This document shows positions 8,777 to 21,516 of a stretch of DNA of 64,000 nt, in pieces. The notes under the pieces were generated by a model. It saw only the letters and a list, made by a program, of their open reading frames with translations. It was not told where the DNA came from and did no database searches. Both the position numbers and the translations under genes were made by a program. Source of the DNA: Burkholderia arboris (lineage in GTDB: Bacteria > Pseudomonadota > Gammaproteobacteria > Burkholderiales > Burkholderiaceae). Position 1 is the first letter of the stretch, and every line of letters begins with the position of its first letter. The DNA lies in NCBI RefSeq assembly GCF_902499125.1, contig NZ_CABVPX010000016.1, forward strand, positions 1-64,000. Direction: 5' to 3'.

Positions 8777-9727
8777 TTAAACCTGCGCGCCTGCGTTCGG
8801 ATCGTCCGGATCGTGCGCGGTCTTCTTGTCCTTGATCAGGTCTTCGCGCTTGATGCCGAGCCACATCGCGAGCGAGCCCGCGACGAACACCGACGAGTAG
8901 ATGCCGAACATGATGCCGACCGTCAGCGCGAGCGCGAAGTAGTGCAGCGTCGGGCCGCCGAAGAAGAACATCGACAGCACCATCATTTCCGTCGACGTGT
9001 GCGTGATGATCGTACGCGACATCGTGGTCGTGATCGCGTGGTTGATCACTTCCTGCACGCTCATCTTGCGTTCGCGGCGGAACGTTTCGCGGATCCGGTC
9101 GAAGATGACGACCGACTCGTTGACCGAGTAGCCGAGCACCGCGAGGATTGCCGCGAGCACCGCCAGCGAGAACTCCCACTGGAAGAACGCGAAGAAGCCG
9201 AGAATGATCACGACGTCGTGCAGGTTGGCGATGATGCCCGCCACCGCGTACTTCCATTCGAAGCGGAACGACAGGTAGATCACGATGCCGATCACCACGC
9301 ACGCGAGTGCGAGCAGACCGTCGGTCGCGAGCTCGCGGCCGACCTGCGGGCCGACGAACTCGACGCGTTGCAGCGTGACGTCCGGATTCTGGGCCTTCAG
9401 CGCGCCCATCACCTGGTCGCTCTGCTGCGCGGACGTGAGGCCTTCCTTCAGCTGCAGGCGGATCAGCACGTTGCGCGACGTGCCGAAGTTCTGCACCTGC
9501 GCGTCGGCGTAGCCGAGCTTGCCGAGCGTTGCGCGCACGGGTTCAAGCTCCGCGGCCTGCTGGTACTGCACCTCGATCACCGTACCGCCGGTGAATTCGA
9601 CGGACAGGTGCAGCCCGCGGTGGAACAGGAAGAACACGGCGGCGAGGAACGTGACCAGCGAGATCACGTTGAACACCAGCGCGTGCCGCATGAACGGAAT
9701 GTCTTTACGGATGCGGAAAAATTCCAT
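8777..9727 (-). CDS. secF: Protein translocase subunit SecF
   Basis: Inner-membrane component of the SecDF complex, which uses proton motive force to help pull exported proteins out of SecYEG. At 316 residues it has the usual length and six membrane helices: one near residues 18-37, a periplasmic P-region starting VEFTGGTVIEVQY, and five helices after about residue 135. The conserved GYSVNESVVIFDRIRE motif of the fourth helix/loop is present. The gene lies 18 bases after secD and is followed by a terminator, closing the queA-tgt-yajC-secDF block. Confidence 0.97.
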   Translation of the reverse strand: MEFFRIRKDIPFMRHALVFNVISLVTFLAAVFFLFHRGLHLSVEFTGGTVIEVQYQQAAELEPVRATLGKLGYADAQVQNFGTSRNVLIRLQLKEGLTSAQQSDQVMGALKAQNPDVTLQRVEFVGPQVGRELATDGLLALACVVIGIVIYLSFRFEWKYAVAGIIANLHDVVIILGFFAFFQWEFSLAVLAAILAVLGYSVNESVVIFDRIRETFRRERKMSVQEVINHAITTTMSRTIITHTSTEMMVLSMFFFGGPTLHYFALALTVGIMFGIYSSVFVAGSLAMWLGIKREDLIKDKKTAHDPDDPNAGAQV

Positions 9728-9745
9728 GGTCTCGTCTCCGGGGCC

Positions 9746-11767
9746 TTATTGGGTCGAGCCCGGTTTCTTCGGCGACACGCCTTGCTGCGCGCGGTTGCGC
9801 AGCTGCGGCTTGCCGGCGCGCGGCGCGTTGCCCTTCGCCGGGGCGGCGAGCTTCGCGGCGCGTGCGGTGTCGGTCGATTCGTCCGCGTCGGTGAACGACG
9901 CGGTGGCGGCGGCGCCTTCCGGCTTCCACACCTGGCCGATCGCGAGCGACTTCAGCTTCTTGCGGCCGCCGTACCAGAGGTTGACGATCCCGCGCGAGAA
10001 GAACACCGCGGAGAACATCGACGTCAGGATACCGAGGCAGTGCACGATCGCGAACGCGCGAACCGGGCCCGAGCCGAACGCGAGCAGCGCGAGGCCGGCG
10101 ATCAGCGTCGTGACGTTCGAGTCGAGAATCGTCGCCCACGCATGTGCGTAGCCGGCCTGGATCGCGAGCTGCGGCGGCTGGCCGGCGCGCAGTTCTTCAC
10201 GCACGCGCTCGTTGATCAGCACGTTCGAGTCGATCGCCATACCGAGCGCGAGTGCGATTGCCGCGATACCGGGCAGCGTCAGCGTCGCCTGCATCAGCGA
10301 CAGCACGGCGACGAGCAGCAGCAGGTTCACCGACAGGCCGATCACCGAGACCACGCCGAACAGCATGTAGTACGCGATCATGAACACGGCGATCGCGCAG
10401 AAGCCCCAGATCACCGAGTGGACGCCCATCTTGATGTTGTCGGCGCCGAGGCTCGGGCCGATCGTGCGTTCCTCGATGATGTCCATCGGTGCGGCGAGCG
10501 AACCGGCGCGCAGCAGCAGCGCGAGGTCGGCCGCGGCCTGCGGCGTCGGCTGGCCCGTGATCTGGAAGCGGTCGCCGAGTTCGGACTGGATCGTCGCGAC
10601 CGTCAGCACTTCGCCCTTGCCCTTCTCGAACAGCACCATCGCCATCGGCTTGCCGATGTTGTCGCGCGACACCGTGCGCACCGCGCGGCCACCGGCCGAG
10701 TCGAGGCGGATGTTGACCGACGGGCGCTGGTGTTCGTCGAAGCCGGCCGATGCATCGATGATGCGGTCACCGGTGAAGATCACGTCCTTCTTCAGCAGCA
10801 CGGGCGCCTGGATGCCCTGCGTGAACAGCTCCTCGCCCGGCGGAACGGGGTCGTTCGGGTTCGGGTGCGTGTTGATCGGATCGGCGAGGCGTGCCTCGAG
10901 CGTCGCGGTGCGGCCGATGATGTCCTTCGCCTTCGCGGTGTCCTGCACGCCCGGCAGTTCGACGACGATGCGGTCGCTGCCTTGCTGCTGCAGGATCGGC
11001 TCGGACACGCCGAGTTCGTTCACGCGGTTGTGGAGCGTCGTCAGGTTCTGCTTGAGCGCTGCGTCCTCGACGGACTTCTGCACGGCCGGCGTGAACGTGC
11101 CGACGACCTGCGTGCCGCCGCCGCCGGGCTGGGTCGCCCACTGCAGTTCGGTGATCGACGCGGCGAGCACCTTGCGGGCGTCTTCCGCCGTTTGCGCATC
11201 GCTGAAGTTGACGACCACGGACTGGTCGACGCGGCTCACGCCGCCGTCACGGATGTTCTTGTCGCGCAGCAGCGAGCGCGCGTCGGAAGCGTCGGAGTCG
11301 AGCTTCTTCGTGAGCGCGCCCGTCATGTCGACCTGGAGCAGGAAGTGCACCCCGCCGCGCAGGTCGAGGCCGAGATACATCGGCAGCGCGTGCAGGGCCG
11401 TCAGCCAGCGCGGCGACGCGCTCTGCAGGTTCAGTGCGACGACGTACTGCGGATCGTTCGGGTCGGCATTCAGCGACTTCTGCAGCAGGTCCTTGACGCG
11501 CAGCTGCGTATCGGTGTCCTTCAGGCGCACGCGGATGTTCGCGTTGGTCGCCGTATTCTCGAAGGTGACGTCGTCCGGCGTGATCTGCGCGGACGCGAGC
11601 GCCGATTCGACCTGGGTCAGCGTGGTCGAGTCGAGCTTGACCGTGGCCTTGCCGCTCGACACCTGCACCGCCGGCGCTTCGCCGAAGAAGTTGGGCAATG
11701 TGTACAGAAGGCCGATGGCGAGCGCCACGACCATCACGACATATTTCCAGAGTGGATAACGATTCAT
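9746..11767 (-). CDS. secD: Protein translocase subunit SecD
   Basis: Larger partner of SecF, 673 residues. The first helix lies at about residues 6-24. A large periplasmic region of about 430 residues follows, including LGLDLRGGVHFLLQVD and ELPGVQDTAKAKDIIGRTATLE, then five helices with the proton-pathway motif ALGMAIDSNVLINERVREE. The C-terminal 50 residues are a basic, Ala/Pro-rich tail (ARAAKLAAPAKGNAPRAGK) that is longer than in E. coli and presumably cytosolic. yajC precedes it by 106 bases and secF follows by 18. Confidence 0.97.
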   Translation of the reverse strand: MNRYPLWKYVVMVVALAIGLLYTLPNFFGEAPAVQVSSGKATVKLDSTTLTQVESALASAQITPDDVTFENTATNANIRVRLKDTDTQLRVKDLLQKSLNADPNDPQYVVALNLQSASPRWLTALHALPMYLGLDLRGGVHFLLQVDMTGALTKKLDSDASDARSLLRDKNIRDGGVSRVDQSVVVNFSDAQTAEDARKVLAASITELQWATQPGGGGTQVVGTFTPAVQKSVEDAALKQNLTTLHNRVNELGVSEPILQQQGSDRIVVELPGVQDTAKAKDIIGRTATLEARLADPINTHPNPNDPVPPGEELFTQGIQAPVLLKKDVIFTGDRIIDASAGFDEHQRPSVNIRLDSAGGRAVRTVSRDNIGKPMAMVLFEKGKGEVLTVATIQSELGDRFQITGQPTPQAAADLALLLRAGSLAAPMDIIEERTIGPSLGADNIKMGVHSVIWGFCAIAVFMIAYYMLFGVVSVIGLSVNLLLLVAVLSLMQATLTLPGIAAIALALGMAIDSNVLINERVREELRAGQPPQLAIQAGYAHAWATILDSNVTTLIAGLALLAFGSGPVRAFAIVHCLGILTSMFSAVFFSRGIVNLWYGGRKKLKSLAIGQVWKPEGAAATASFTDADESTDTARAAKLAAPAKGNAPRAGKPQLRNRAQQGVSPKKPGSTQ

Positions 11768-11873
11768 GAGGGGGCCGAACGGGTGGTTGGCGTGAAAGCG
11801 TCGCGTCCGGCGCCGCGGCGGCCCGCTCTCTCAGGCGGGCACGGCGCGGGGAGCCGGACGCTCGGTGAAGGGC

Positions 11874-12197
11874 TTACAGCGACTTGATCGTGCCCTTCGG
11901 CAGAATGGTCGTGACCGCAGCCTTCTGCACGGTGATTTCAGTGCCTTCGGCGATTTCGACGCCGATGTAGCCTTCGGTAACCTTCGTCACCTTGCCGACG
12001 AGGCCGCCGCTCGTGACGACTTCGTCGCCCTTGGCCATGGCCGACAGCATGTTGCGGTGTTCCTTCTGGCGCTTCATCTGCGGACGGATCATGATGAAGT
12101 AGAGCACCGCGAACATCAGGATGAGCGGCAGGAAGCTCATCAGGCTCGATTCGGCGCCACCGGCACCTTGCGCGAAGGCATTGGAAATGAACGGCAC
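11874..12197 (-). CDS. yajC: Preprotein translocase subunit YajC
   Basis: Small single-span inner-membrane protein (107 residues) associated with SecDF. The membrane helix is at about residues 19-39 (LMSFLPLILMFAVLYFIMI), followed directly by RPQMKRQKEHRNML and the conserved GDEVVTSGGLVGKV segment. It sits directly upstream of secD on the same strand, the standard arrangement. A 233-base AT-richer region separates it from tgt and may hold its own promoter. Confidence 0.96.
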   Translation of the reverse strand: MPFISNAFAQGAGGAESSLMSFLPLILMFAVLYFIMIRPQMKRQKEHRNMLSAMAKGDEVVTSGGLVGKVTKVTEGYIGVEIAEGTEITVQKAAVTTILPKGTIKSL

Positions 12198-12430
12198 GTT
12201 GGTCTCTCCGTAGGGGAAGATCGAAAAATAAGCCGGTTATTCTACCACCGGCCCCATGCGCAAACGGATCGGCAAATGCGCTTTCGGATCAAGCTGTTAA
12301 AGCGCGAACCGATACCGTTGCGACTTGTTTGGAAAGGCAATTGTAATATTTGACGGTCACGCCTGGCGATTTGAACGCGTCAATTTGTACACGGCCTATG
12401 TGACCGGGCGCGGTGCGGCCCGCCGGCCGG

Positions 12431-13720
<1,290 letters not shown>

Positions 13721-14788
13721 TTACGCGTGCGGCGCCTCCGGCGTGTCGCGCCGCGTGAGCAGCATCGCGTCGCCGTAGCTGAAGAAACGGTAGCGTTCGT
13801 CGATCGCGTGCCGGTAGGCGGCGCGGATCGTCTCGACGCCCGCGAACGCGGACACCAGCATCAGCAGCGTCGACTTCGGCAGGTGGAAGTTCGTGACGAG
13901 CCGGTCGACCACGCGGAACCGGTAGCCGGGCGTGATGAAGATGTCGGTCTCGGCCTGCGTCGCCGCAAGCGGGCGGCCCGCTTCGTCGGCCGAGCGCGCG
14001 GCGGCTTCGAGCGCGCGCATCGACGTCGTGCCGACCGCGATCACGTTGCCGCCGCGTGCGCGGGTTGCGGCGATCCGGTCGACCAGCGACTGTGGCAGGT
14101 CGTACCACTCGCTGTGCATCTTGTGCTCGGCGATGTTGTCGACGCGCACCGGCTGGAACGTGCCGGCGCCGACGTGCAGCGTCAGCGTCGCGCGCTCGAC
14201 GCCCATCGCGTCGAGCCGGTCGAGCAGCGGCTGGTCGAAGTGCAGCCCGGCCGTCGGTGCGGCGACCGCGCCCGGGTTGCTCGCATAGACGGTCTGGTAG
14301 CGCGTTTCGTCGGTCGCGTCGGGATCGTGCTCGATATACGGCGGCAGCGGCAGGCGGCCGAACTGCTCGATCAGGTCGAGGCACGGCGCCGGGAAGTGCA
14401 GCGTGAAGAACGGCTCGACGCGCTCGCCGACCGTCACGTCGAATGCGTCGGCGAGGCGCAGCGTCGTGCCGGCGCCCGGCGACTTGCTCGCGCGGATTTG
14501 CGCGAGCGCCGTGTGCGTGCCCGTCACGCGCTCGATCAGCACCTCGATCTTGCCGCCGCTGGCCTTCTGGCCGAAGAAGCGCGCCTTCAGCACCTTGGTA
14601 TCGTTGAAGACGAGCAGGTCGCCGGGCGCGATGCACGACGGCAGCTCGGTGAAATGACGGTCGACGAGGCGTGCGGGCTCGACGCCGCGGTCGACCTCGA
14701 GCAGGCGGCTCGCGGTGCGATCGGGCAGCGCGGTTTGTGCAATCAGCTCGGGCGGCAGATTGAAATCGAAATCGGAAAGCGTGAACAT
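13721..14788 (-). CDS. queA: S-adenosylmethionine:tRNA ribosyltransferase-isomerase
   Basis: Transfers and isomerises the ribose of SAM onto preQ1-34 in tRNA, making epoxyqueuosine. It has 355 residues, as expected. It begins [18 protein letters not shown] and contains [25 protein letters not shown] and the closing [19 protein letters not shown] with [10 protein letters not shown]. The chosen ATG matches the usual N-terminus; the in-frame extension upstream has no family similarity. It is first in the minus-strand block and divergent from recG across 167 bases. Confidence 0.96.
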   Translation of the reverse strand: MFTLSDFDFNLPPELIAQTALPDRTASRLLEVDRGVEPARLVDRHFTELPSCIAPGDLLVFNDTKVLKARFFGQKASGGKIEVLIERVTGTHTALAQIRASKSPGAGTTLRLADAFDVTVGERVEPFFTLHFPAPCLDLIEQFGRLPLPPYIEHDPDATDETRYQTVYASNPGAVAAPTAGLHFDQPLLDRLDAMGVERATLTLHVGAGTFQPVRVDNIAEHKMHSEWYDLPQSLVDRIAATRARGGNVIAVGTTSMRALEAAARSADEAGRPLAATQAETDIFITPGYRFRVVDRLVTNFHLPKSTLLMLVSAFAGVETIRAAYRHAIDERYRFFSYGDAMLLTRRDTPEAPHA

Positions 14789-14955
14789 GCGGGCTGGTTC
14801 GAAGCGGCCGGCGGGCGTCGCCGGCAGGGCGGAAACGCGTAATTGGGGCGCGCGAGCCGCTATGATGGCGGGATGCGCGGCCTGGCCGGCGTCGTTCGTT
14901 CGGACGACGTGAAAGCCGCTATTGTACTTGCCTTGCGAAGCACCCAGACGATCCG

Positions 14956-17268
14956 ATGCCTGTGTCACCACGCCGTTCCCCCGCCGCCGTAGCCGATTCC
15001 GCCGATCCGTTCGACGCGGACGATACCGCATCGTCCGCACCGCCCGCGTCGGGCACTGGTGCGCGCCGTGCCGGCCCGAAGCGCGGCGCCGACGGGCGGC
15101 TCGCGCAGCCGGCCGCCGCCGCGCCCGATGCCGAAGGCGCCGCGGCGGGCGACGAAGCGGGCGCGGCGGGCGCGAAACGCAAGAAGAAGGCGGCCGCCGA
15201 CAAGCCGGTGAAGACCGTCGACAAGCTCGCGAAGCTCGGCCTCACGCGTTCGATCGATCTCGTGCTGCATCTGCCGATGCGCTACGAGGACGAAACCACG
15301 CTCACGCCGATCGGCGAGCTGCTGCCGGGCGGCATCGCGCAGGCCGAAGGCGTGGTGTTCGACAACGAGGTCGCGTTCCGGCCGCGCCGCCAGCTCGTCG
15401 TGAAAATCCAGGACGACGACGGCGAGCATCTCGTGCTGCGCTTCCTGAATTTCTACGGGTCGCAGGTCAAGCAGATGGCCGTCGGCCAGCGGCTGCGGGT
15501 GCGCGGCGACGTGCGCGGCGGCTTCTTCGGGATGGAGATGGTGCATCCGGCCGTGCGTGTCGTCGAAGCCGATGCGCCGCTGCCGCAGGTGCTCACGCCC
15601 GTCTACCCGAGCACGGCCGGCGTGTCGCAGGCGTATCTGCGCAAGGCGATCGAGAACGCGGTCGAGCGCACGCCGCTGCCGGAGCTGTTGCCGCCGGAGA
15701 TCGAGCGCGACTACCTGCGGCCGCTCGACGTGCCGACGCTCGAGCAGGCGGTACGCATCCTGCACCACCCGCGCGTCGATTCCGACGAAGCCGCGCTGAT
15801 GGACGGCTCGCATCCGGCGTGGACGCGCATCAAGTTCGAGGAGCTGCTCGCGCAGCAGCTGTCGCTCAAGCGGGCGCACGAGGAGCGCCGCACGCGCGCC
15901 GCGCCCGCGATGCCGCGCCGCACCGCGAGCGATGCCGAGGCGCTGACGACGCGGCTCTATGCGGCGCTGCCGTTCACGCTGACGGGCGCGCAGGCGCGCG
16001 TCGTCGACGAGATCGCGCACGACCTCACGCTCGCCCATCCGATGCAGCGCCTGCTGCAGGGCGACGTCGGTAGCGGCAAGACGGTCGTCGCGGCACTGGC
16101 GGCCACGCAGGCGATCGACGCCGGCTACCAGGCCGCGCTGATGGCGCCCACCGAAATCCTCGCGGAACAGCACGCGCGCAAGCTGCGCGCGTGGCTCGAG
16201 CCGCTCGGCGTCACGGTCGCATGGCTCGCGGGCAGCCTGAAGGCGAAGGAGAAGCGCGCGGCGATCGAGGCGGCGGCGCTCGGCACCGCGCAACTCGTGA
16301 TCGGCACGCACGCGATCATCCAGGATACGGTCGAATTCGCGCGGCTCGGCCTCGTGATCGTCGACGAACAGCACCGATTCGGCGTCGAGCAGCGTCTCGC
16401 GCTGCGCGCGAAGGCCGCGAACGCGGCCAACGGCGCGCGCGACTTCCAGCCACACCAGCTGATGATGTCGGCCACGCCGATCCCGCGCACGCTCGCGATG
16501 ACGTATTACGCGGATCTCGAGGTCTCGACGATCGACGAGCTGCCGCCGGGCCGCACGCCCGTGCTGACGCGCCTCGTCGGCGATGCGCGGCGCGAGGAGG
16601 TGATCGCCCGCGTGCGCGAGGCCGCGCTGACCGGACGTCAGGTGTACTGGGTGTGCCCGCTGATCGAGGAGAGCGAGACCTTGCAGTTGCAGACGGCCGT
16701 CGAGACCTACGAGACGCTGGTCGCCGCACTCCCCGAGCTGAAGGTCGGGCTCGTGCATGGCCGGCTGTCGACGACCGACAAGGCGGCCGTGATGGAGGCG
16801 TTCACGCGCAACGACGTGCAGCTGCTGGTCGCGACGACCGTGATCGAAGTCGGCGTCGACGTGCCGAACGCGTCGCTGATGGTGATCGAGCATGCGGAGC
16901 GTTTCGGCCTCGCGCAGTTGCATCAGCTGCGCGGCCGCGTCGGGCGCGGCACCGCGGCGTCGGTGTGCGTGCTGCTGTACACGGGGCCGCTGTCGCTGAC
17001 CGGCCGCGAGCGGCTGAAGACGATGCGCGAGACGACCGACGGTTTCGAAATCGCGCGGCGCGACCTCGAAATCCGCGGTCCCGGCGAGTTCCTCGGCGCA
17101 CGCCAGTCGGGCGCGGCGATGCTGCGCTTCGCGAACCTCGAGACCGACGGCTGGCTGATCGACCCGGCCCGCGACGCCGCGACGCGGCTGATTGCCGCGT
17201 ATCCCGAGGTCGTCACGCAGCATCTCGCACGCTGGCTCGGCGCGCGGGAGCAGTACCTGAAGGCCTGA
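14956..17268 (+). CDS. recG: ATP-dependent DNA helicase RecG
   Basis: Branched-DNA helicase that reverses stalled forks and processes recombination intermediates. It is 770 residues against about 693 in E. coli; the extra length is an Ala/Pro-rich N-terminal tail (about residues 1-75) before [20 protein letters not shown]. The wedge/OB domain comes next, then the helicase core with Walker A GDVGSGKT, the DExH-type box [17 protein letters not shown], and motif VI in [10 protein letters not shown]. The TRG region follows ([29 protein letters not shown]). An ATG further downstream could be the true start, because the tail is low complexity. Confidence 0.95.
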   Translation: MPVSPRRSPAAVADSADPFDADDTASSAPPASGTGARRAGPKRGADGRLAQPAAAAPDAEGAAAGDEAGAAGAKRKKKAAADKPVKTVDKLAKLGLTRSIDLVLHLPMRYEDETTLTPIGELLPGGIAQAEGVVFDNEVAFRPRRQLVVKIQDDDGEHLVLRFLNFYGSQVKQMAVGQRLRVRGDVRGGFFGMEMVHPAVRVVEADAPLPQVLTPVYPSTAGVSQAYLRKAIENAVERTPLPELLPPEIERDYLRPLDVPTLEQAVRILHHPRVDSDEAALMDGSHPAWTRIKFEELLAQQLSLKRAHEERRTRAAPAMPRRTASDAEALTTRLYAALPFTLTGAQARVVDEIAHDLTLAHPMQRLLQGDVGSGKTVVAALAATQAIDAGYQAALMAPTEILAEQHARKLRAWLEPLGVTVAWLAGSLKAKEKRAAIEAAALGTAQLVIGTHAIIQDTVEFARLGLVIVDEQHRFGVEQRLALRAKAANAANGARDFQPHQLMMSATPIPRTLAMTYYADLEVSTIDELPPGRTPVLTRLVGDARREEVIARVREAALTGRQVYWVCPLIEESETLQLQTAVETYETLVAALPELKVGLVHGRLSTTDKAAVMEAFTRNDVQLLVATTVIEVGVDVPNASLMVIEHAERFGLAQLHQLRGRVGRGTAASVCVLLYTGPLSLTGRERLKTMRETTDGFEIARRDLEIRGPGEFLGARQSGAAMLRFANLETDGWLIDPARDAATRLIAAYPEVVTQHLARWLGAREQYLKA

Positions 17269-17353
17269 TTTACCGGCTTGGGGCCGGATCAAAATGCCAC
17301 CCATCGACGCATCGCGATGCAGAGAAACTTGGCGAACCGGTGCCAGAGGGTGT

Positions 17354-17390
17354 ATAAATTAAACCTATCGCCTGTATATCTCTGATTGAC
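17354..17390 (+). promoter_or_regulatory. Predicted OxyR operator at oxyR (autoregulation)
   Basis: The segment fits the E. coli OxyR pattern ATAG-n-T-nnn-A-n-CTAT-n7-(same). The first half (17354-17368, ATAAATTAAACCTAT) matches 9 of 10 defined bases. After seven bases the second half (17376-17390, ATATCTCTGATTGAC) matches 6 of 10. The site ends five bases before the oxyR ATG, so bound OxyR should block its own transcription, as known for E. coli oxyR. This is a motif match only. Confidence 0.6.
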
Positions 17391-17395
17391 CCACA

Positions 17396-18355
17396 ATGAC
17401 GCTGACTGAATTGAAATACATCGTCGCGGTCGCACGCGAACGGCATTTCGGCCGTGCGGCCGAAGCCTGCTTCGTGAGCCAGCCGACGCTGTCGGTGGCG
17501 ATCAAGAAGCTCGAAGACGAGCTCAACGTGCAGATTTTCGAGCGCGGCGCGAGCGAAGTGAGCGTGACGCCGATCGGCGACCAGATCGTCACGCAGGCGC
17601 AGCGCGTGCTCGAGCAGACCTTCGCGATCAAGGAGATCGCGAAGCAGGGCAAGGATCCGCTGGTCGGCCCGTTCCGCCTCGGCGTGATCTACACGATCGG
17701 GCCGTACCTGCTGCCGACGCTTGTCAAGCAAATGATCCAGCGTGTCCCGCAGATGCCGCTGATGCTGCAGGAGAACTACACGCTGAAGCTGCTCGAACTG
17801 CTGAAGCAGGGCGAGATCGACGCCGCGATCATGGCACTGCCGTTCCCGGAAACCGGCCTGATGGTGCGGCCGCTGTACGACGAGCCGTTCGTCGTCGCGC
17901 TGCCGGCCGGCCATCCGTGGGAGAAGCGCGAGGAAATCGACGCCGAGGACCTGAAGCAGGAAACCATGCTGCTGCTCGGCAACGGTCACTGCTTCCGCGA
18001 TCACGTGCTCGGCGTGTGCCCGGAGCTGATGCGCTTCTCGCAGACGGCCGACGGCATCCAGAAGACCTTCGAGGGCTCGTCGCTCGAAACCATTCGCCAC
18101 ATGGTCGCGAGCGGTGTCGGCATCACCGTGCTGCCGCGGATGTCGGTCACCGAGGTCGGCCCGCGCGCGAACGGCCCCGATGCCGAGCTGCTGTCGTACG
18201 TGCCGTTCAACGAACCGGTGCCCGACCGCCGCGTGGTGCTCGTGTGGCGCAAGAGCTTCACGCGGATGCCTGCGATCGACGCGATCAGCGACGCGATTTC
18301 CGCGTGCGAGCTGCCGGGCGTCGCGAAGCTCGACATGCCGGCCACGATGAACTGA
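17396..18355 (+). CDS. oxyR: Hydrogen peroxide-sensing LysR regulator OxyR
   Basis: Peroxide-responsive transcription factor, 319 residues. The LysR winged-helix domain is at residues 1-60 (MTLTELKYIVAVARERHFGRAAEACFVSQPTLSVAIKKLE). The redox pair is Cys199 (GNGHCFRD) and Cys208 (GVCPE), the same numbers as in E. coli, with the Thr100 and His198 environment conserved. It lies upstream of katG and dps on the same strand, so this is a local peroxide regulon. Transcription appears to end at a hairpin shortly after the stop, so katG is controlled from its own promoter. An OxyR-like operator overlaps the region just before the start. Confidence 0.95.
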   Translation: MTLTELKYIVAVARERHFGRAAEACFVSQPTLSVAIKKLEDELNVQIFERGASEVSVTPIGDQIVTQAQRVLEQTFAIKEIAKQGKDPLVGPFRLGVIYTIGPYLLPTLVKQMIQRVPQMPLMLQENYTLKLLELLKQGEIDAAIMALPFPETGLMVRPLYDEPFVVALPAGHPWEKREEIDAEDLKQETMLLLGNGHCFRDHVLGVCPELMRFSQTADGIQKTFEGSSLETIRHMVASGVGITVLPRMSVTEVGPRANGPDAELLSYVPFNEPVPDRRVVLVWRKSFTRMPAIDAISDAISACELPGVAKLDMPATMN

Positions 18356-18388
18356 CGCACCCGCCATGCGTGCGTGGCAGCATGATGA

Positions 18389-18417
18389 ACGGGGTCCTGC
18401 GACCCCGTTTATTTTTC
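18389..18417 (+). terminator. Terminator after oxyR
   Basis: An 8-bp stem ACGGGGTC/GACCCCGT with a CTGC loop is followed by TTATTTTTC. It separates oxyR from the katG promoter region. Confidence 0.8.
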
Positions 18418-18425
18418 GCTATTAC

Positions 18426-18473
18426 ATAGATGAAATTTATCAATTTCAAATAATCGATAGATGTAAATAGAAT
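18426..18473 (+). promoter_or_regulatory. Predicted OxyR operator and promoter for katG
   Basis: The half-site ATAGATGAAATTTAT at 18426-18440 fits ATAG-n-T-nnn-A-n-CTAT at 9 of 10 defined bases. A weaker second half follows after seven bases (about 5 of 10). A possible -10, TAGAAT, is at 18468-18473. Its -35 position would fall inside the operator, the layout expected for OxyR activation. Confidence 0.5.
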
Positions 18474-18543
18474 TCATTACAGAGATTGGCGACACGCCGA
18501 CGCGCGATCCGCACGTTGGATGCAAGCGTCAAAGGAGGATGTC

Positions 18544-18681
18544 ATGATGCGGTCGGTATTGCAGCACGCGCAGCGGAACATCCCGTCGCGCAATGCGGTC
18601 GTACATCGCGCCAGGGCCGCGGTTCGCAGCCTGCGCCCGATTGCGTTCGCGTACCTGGCGGACCGTGTGTATGGCGGATGA
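18544..18681 (+). CDS. Small ORF in katG leader (45 aa), hypothetical
   Basis: A 45-codon frame starts ATGATG three bases after a near-perfect Shine-Dalgarno AAAGGAGGAT (18531-18540). It encodes a basic peptide (MMRSVLQHAQRNIPSRNAV... ending YLADRVYGG) with an amphipathic, Arg-rich middle. No family is recognised. The strong ribosome binding site argues for translation, either as a small protein or as a leader peptide for katG. It ends in an ATGA overlap with another open frame that runs into katG out of frame. It is hypothetical: GC-rich DNA yields many such frames. Confidence 0.35.
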   Translation: MMRSVLQHAQRNIPSRNAVVHRARAAVRSLRPIAFAYLADRVYGG

Positions 18682-18747
18682 GTGCCGCCGCGCGCCGGTT
18701 CTGTGTGCCCCCGATTTCCCTGCCGTCACGCCATGAGGGAGCATTGC

Positions 18748-18876
18748 ATGTCCGAAAGCTGGAACACCCCACGCATCGCCGGCACGACGACGGCCGGCAG
18801 CCGCTTCCCCGAGCGCCCCGCCTGCGGCGCGTCGCAGCGGGAACGCGTGCCGAACGCCGCGCACGACATCCCGTAG
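18748..18876 (+). CDS. Small ORF in katG leader (42 aa), doubtful
   Basis: A 42-codon frame (MSESWNTPRIAGTTTAG...) is preceded by GAGGGAG about six bases upstream. It is hydrophilic, with no membrane segment or known motif. It is kept only because it sits with other well-initiated short frames in the same leader; composition alone does not support coding. Confidence 0.2.
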   Translation: MSESWNTPRIAGTTTAGSRFPERPACGASQRERVPNAAHDIP

Positions 18877-18921
18877 TACGACAGGAGGATCTACCTGTTC
18901 TGTTTCCCATCCCTGCAATGA

Positions 18922-21183
<2,262 letters not shown>

Positions 21184-21222
21184 GCGCCGCCGTGCAGTAG
21201 CACGGTGAGGCAGTAACGGGAA

Positions 21223-21250
21223 ACGGCCGGTCGTCCGACCGGCCGTTTCT
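21223..21250 (+). terminator. Hairpin after katG, weak terminator or attenuator
   Basis: A perfect 11-bp stem (ACGGCCGGTCG with CGACCGGCCGT) with a two-base centre is followed by only TTCT. The T-run is short, so some transcripts may read through into the small membrane ORF and dps. Confidence 0.55.
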
Positions 21251-21285
21251 ACTGGATCACGGATTTCGTTGAAGGAGTGACGATC

Positions 21286-21441
21286 ATGTCGCAAATGATA
21301 TTGAACATGCGCGCCGCACTGGCGGCGCCGAAGGTGCGGGCGCCGGCCGAGATCGCGCGGTACGTCGTCGGATTCGCGATTGTCATCGGCGGTGTGGCCG
21401 AACTGGTGTCACAAGCGCTGCACGCGATCGCGGCCGCCTGA
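21286..21441 (+). CDS. Small membrane protein between katG and dps (51 aa)
   Basis: A 51-codon ORF with an excellent ribosome binding site (AAGGAG, eight bases before the ATG). The peptide begins MSQMILNMRAALAAPKVRAPAEIARY and has one hydrophobic segment, YVVGFAIVIGGVAELVSQAL (about residues 26-45), so a single-span inner-membrane protein is likely. No family is recognised. It lies after katG and 75 bases before dps on the same strand, so it is probably made with the peroxide response. A role beside KatG or Dps is inference only. Confidence 0.6.
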   Translation: MSQMILNMRAALAAPKVRAPAEIARYVVGFAIVIGGVAELVSQALHAIAAA

Positions 21442-21516
21442 GCGCGGCGCGGCATCGACAGCAGGTAGCCCGATTCGCTTTCATTGCCCTGGGTCATTGA
21501 ATCAGGAGTCCGGAAC

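Noticed and set aside
8402..11887. A very long open frame on the plus strand opposite the S41 peptidase, secF and secD genes
   Set aside because: It is antisense to well-identified genes, Arg/His/Asp-rich, and matches no family. In high-GC DNA such frames arise because the opposite strand lacks stop codons.
12198..12430. AT-richer gap between yajC and tgt considered as a site for a small RNA
   Set aside because: No terminator pair or conserved structure was recognised; it is most simply a promoter region for yajC-secDF.
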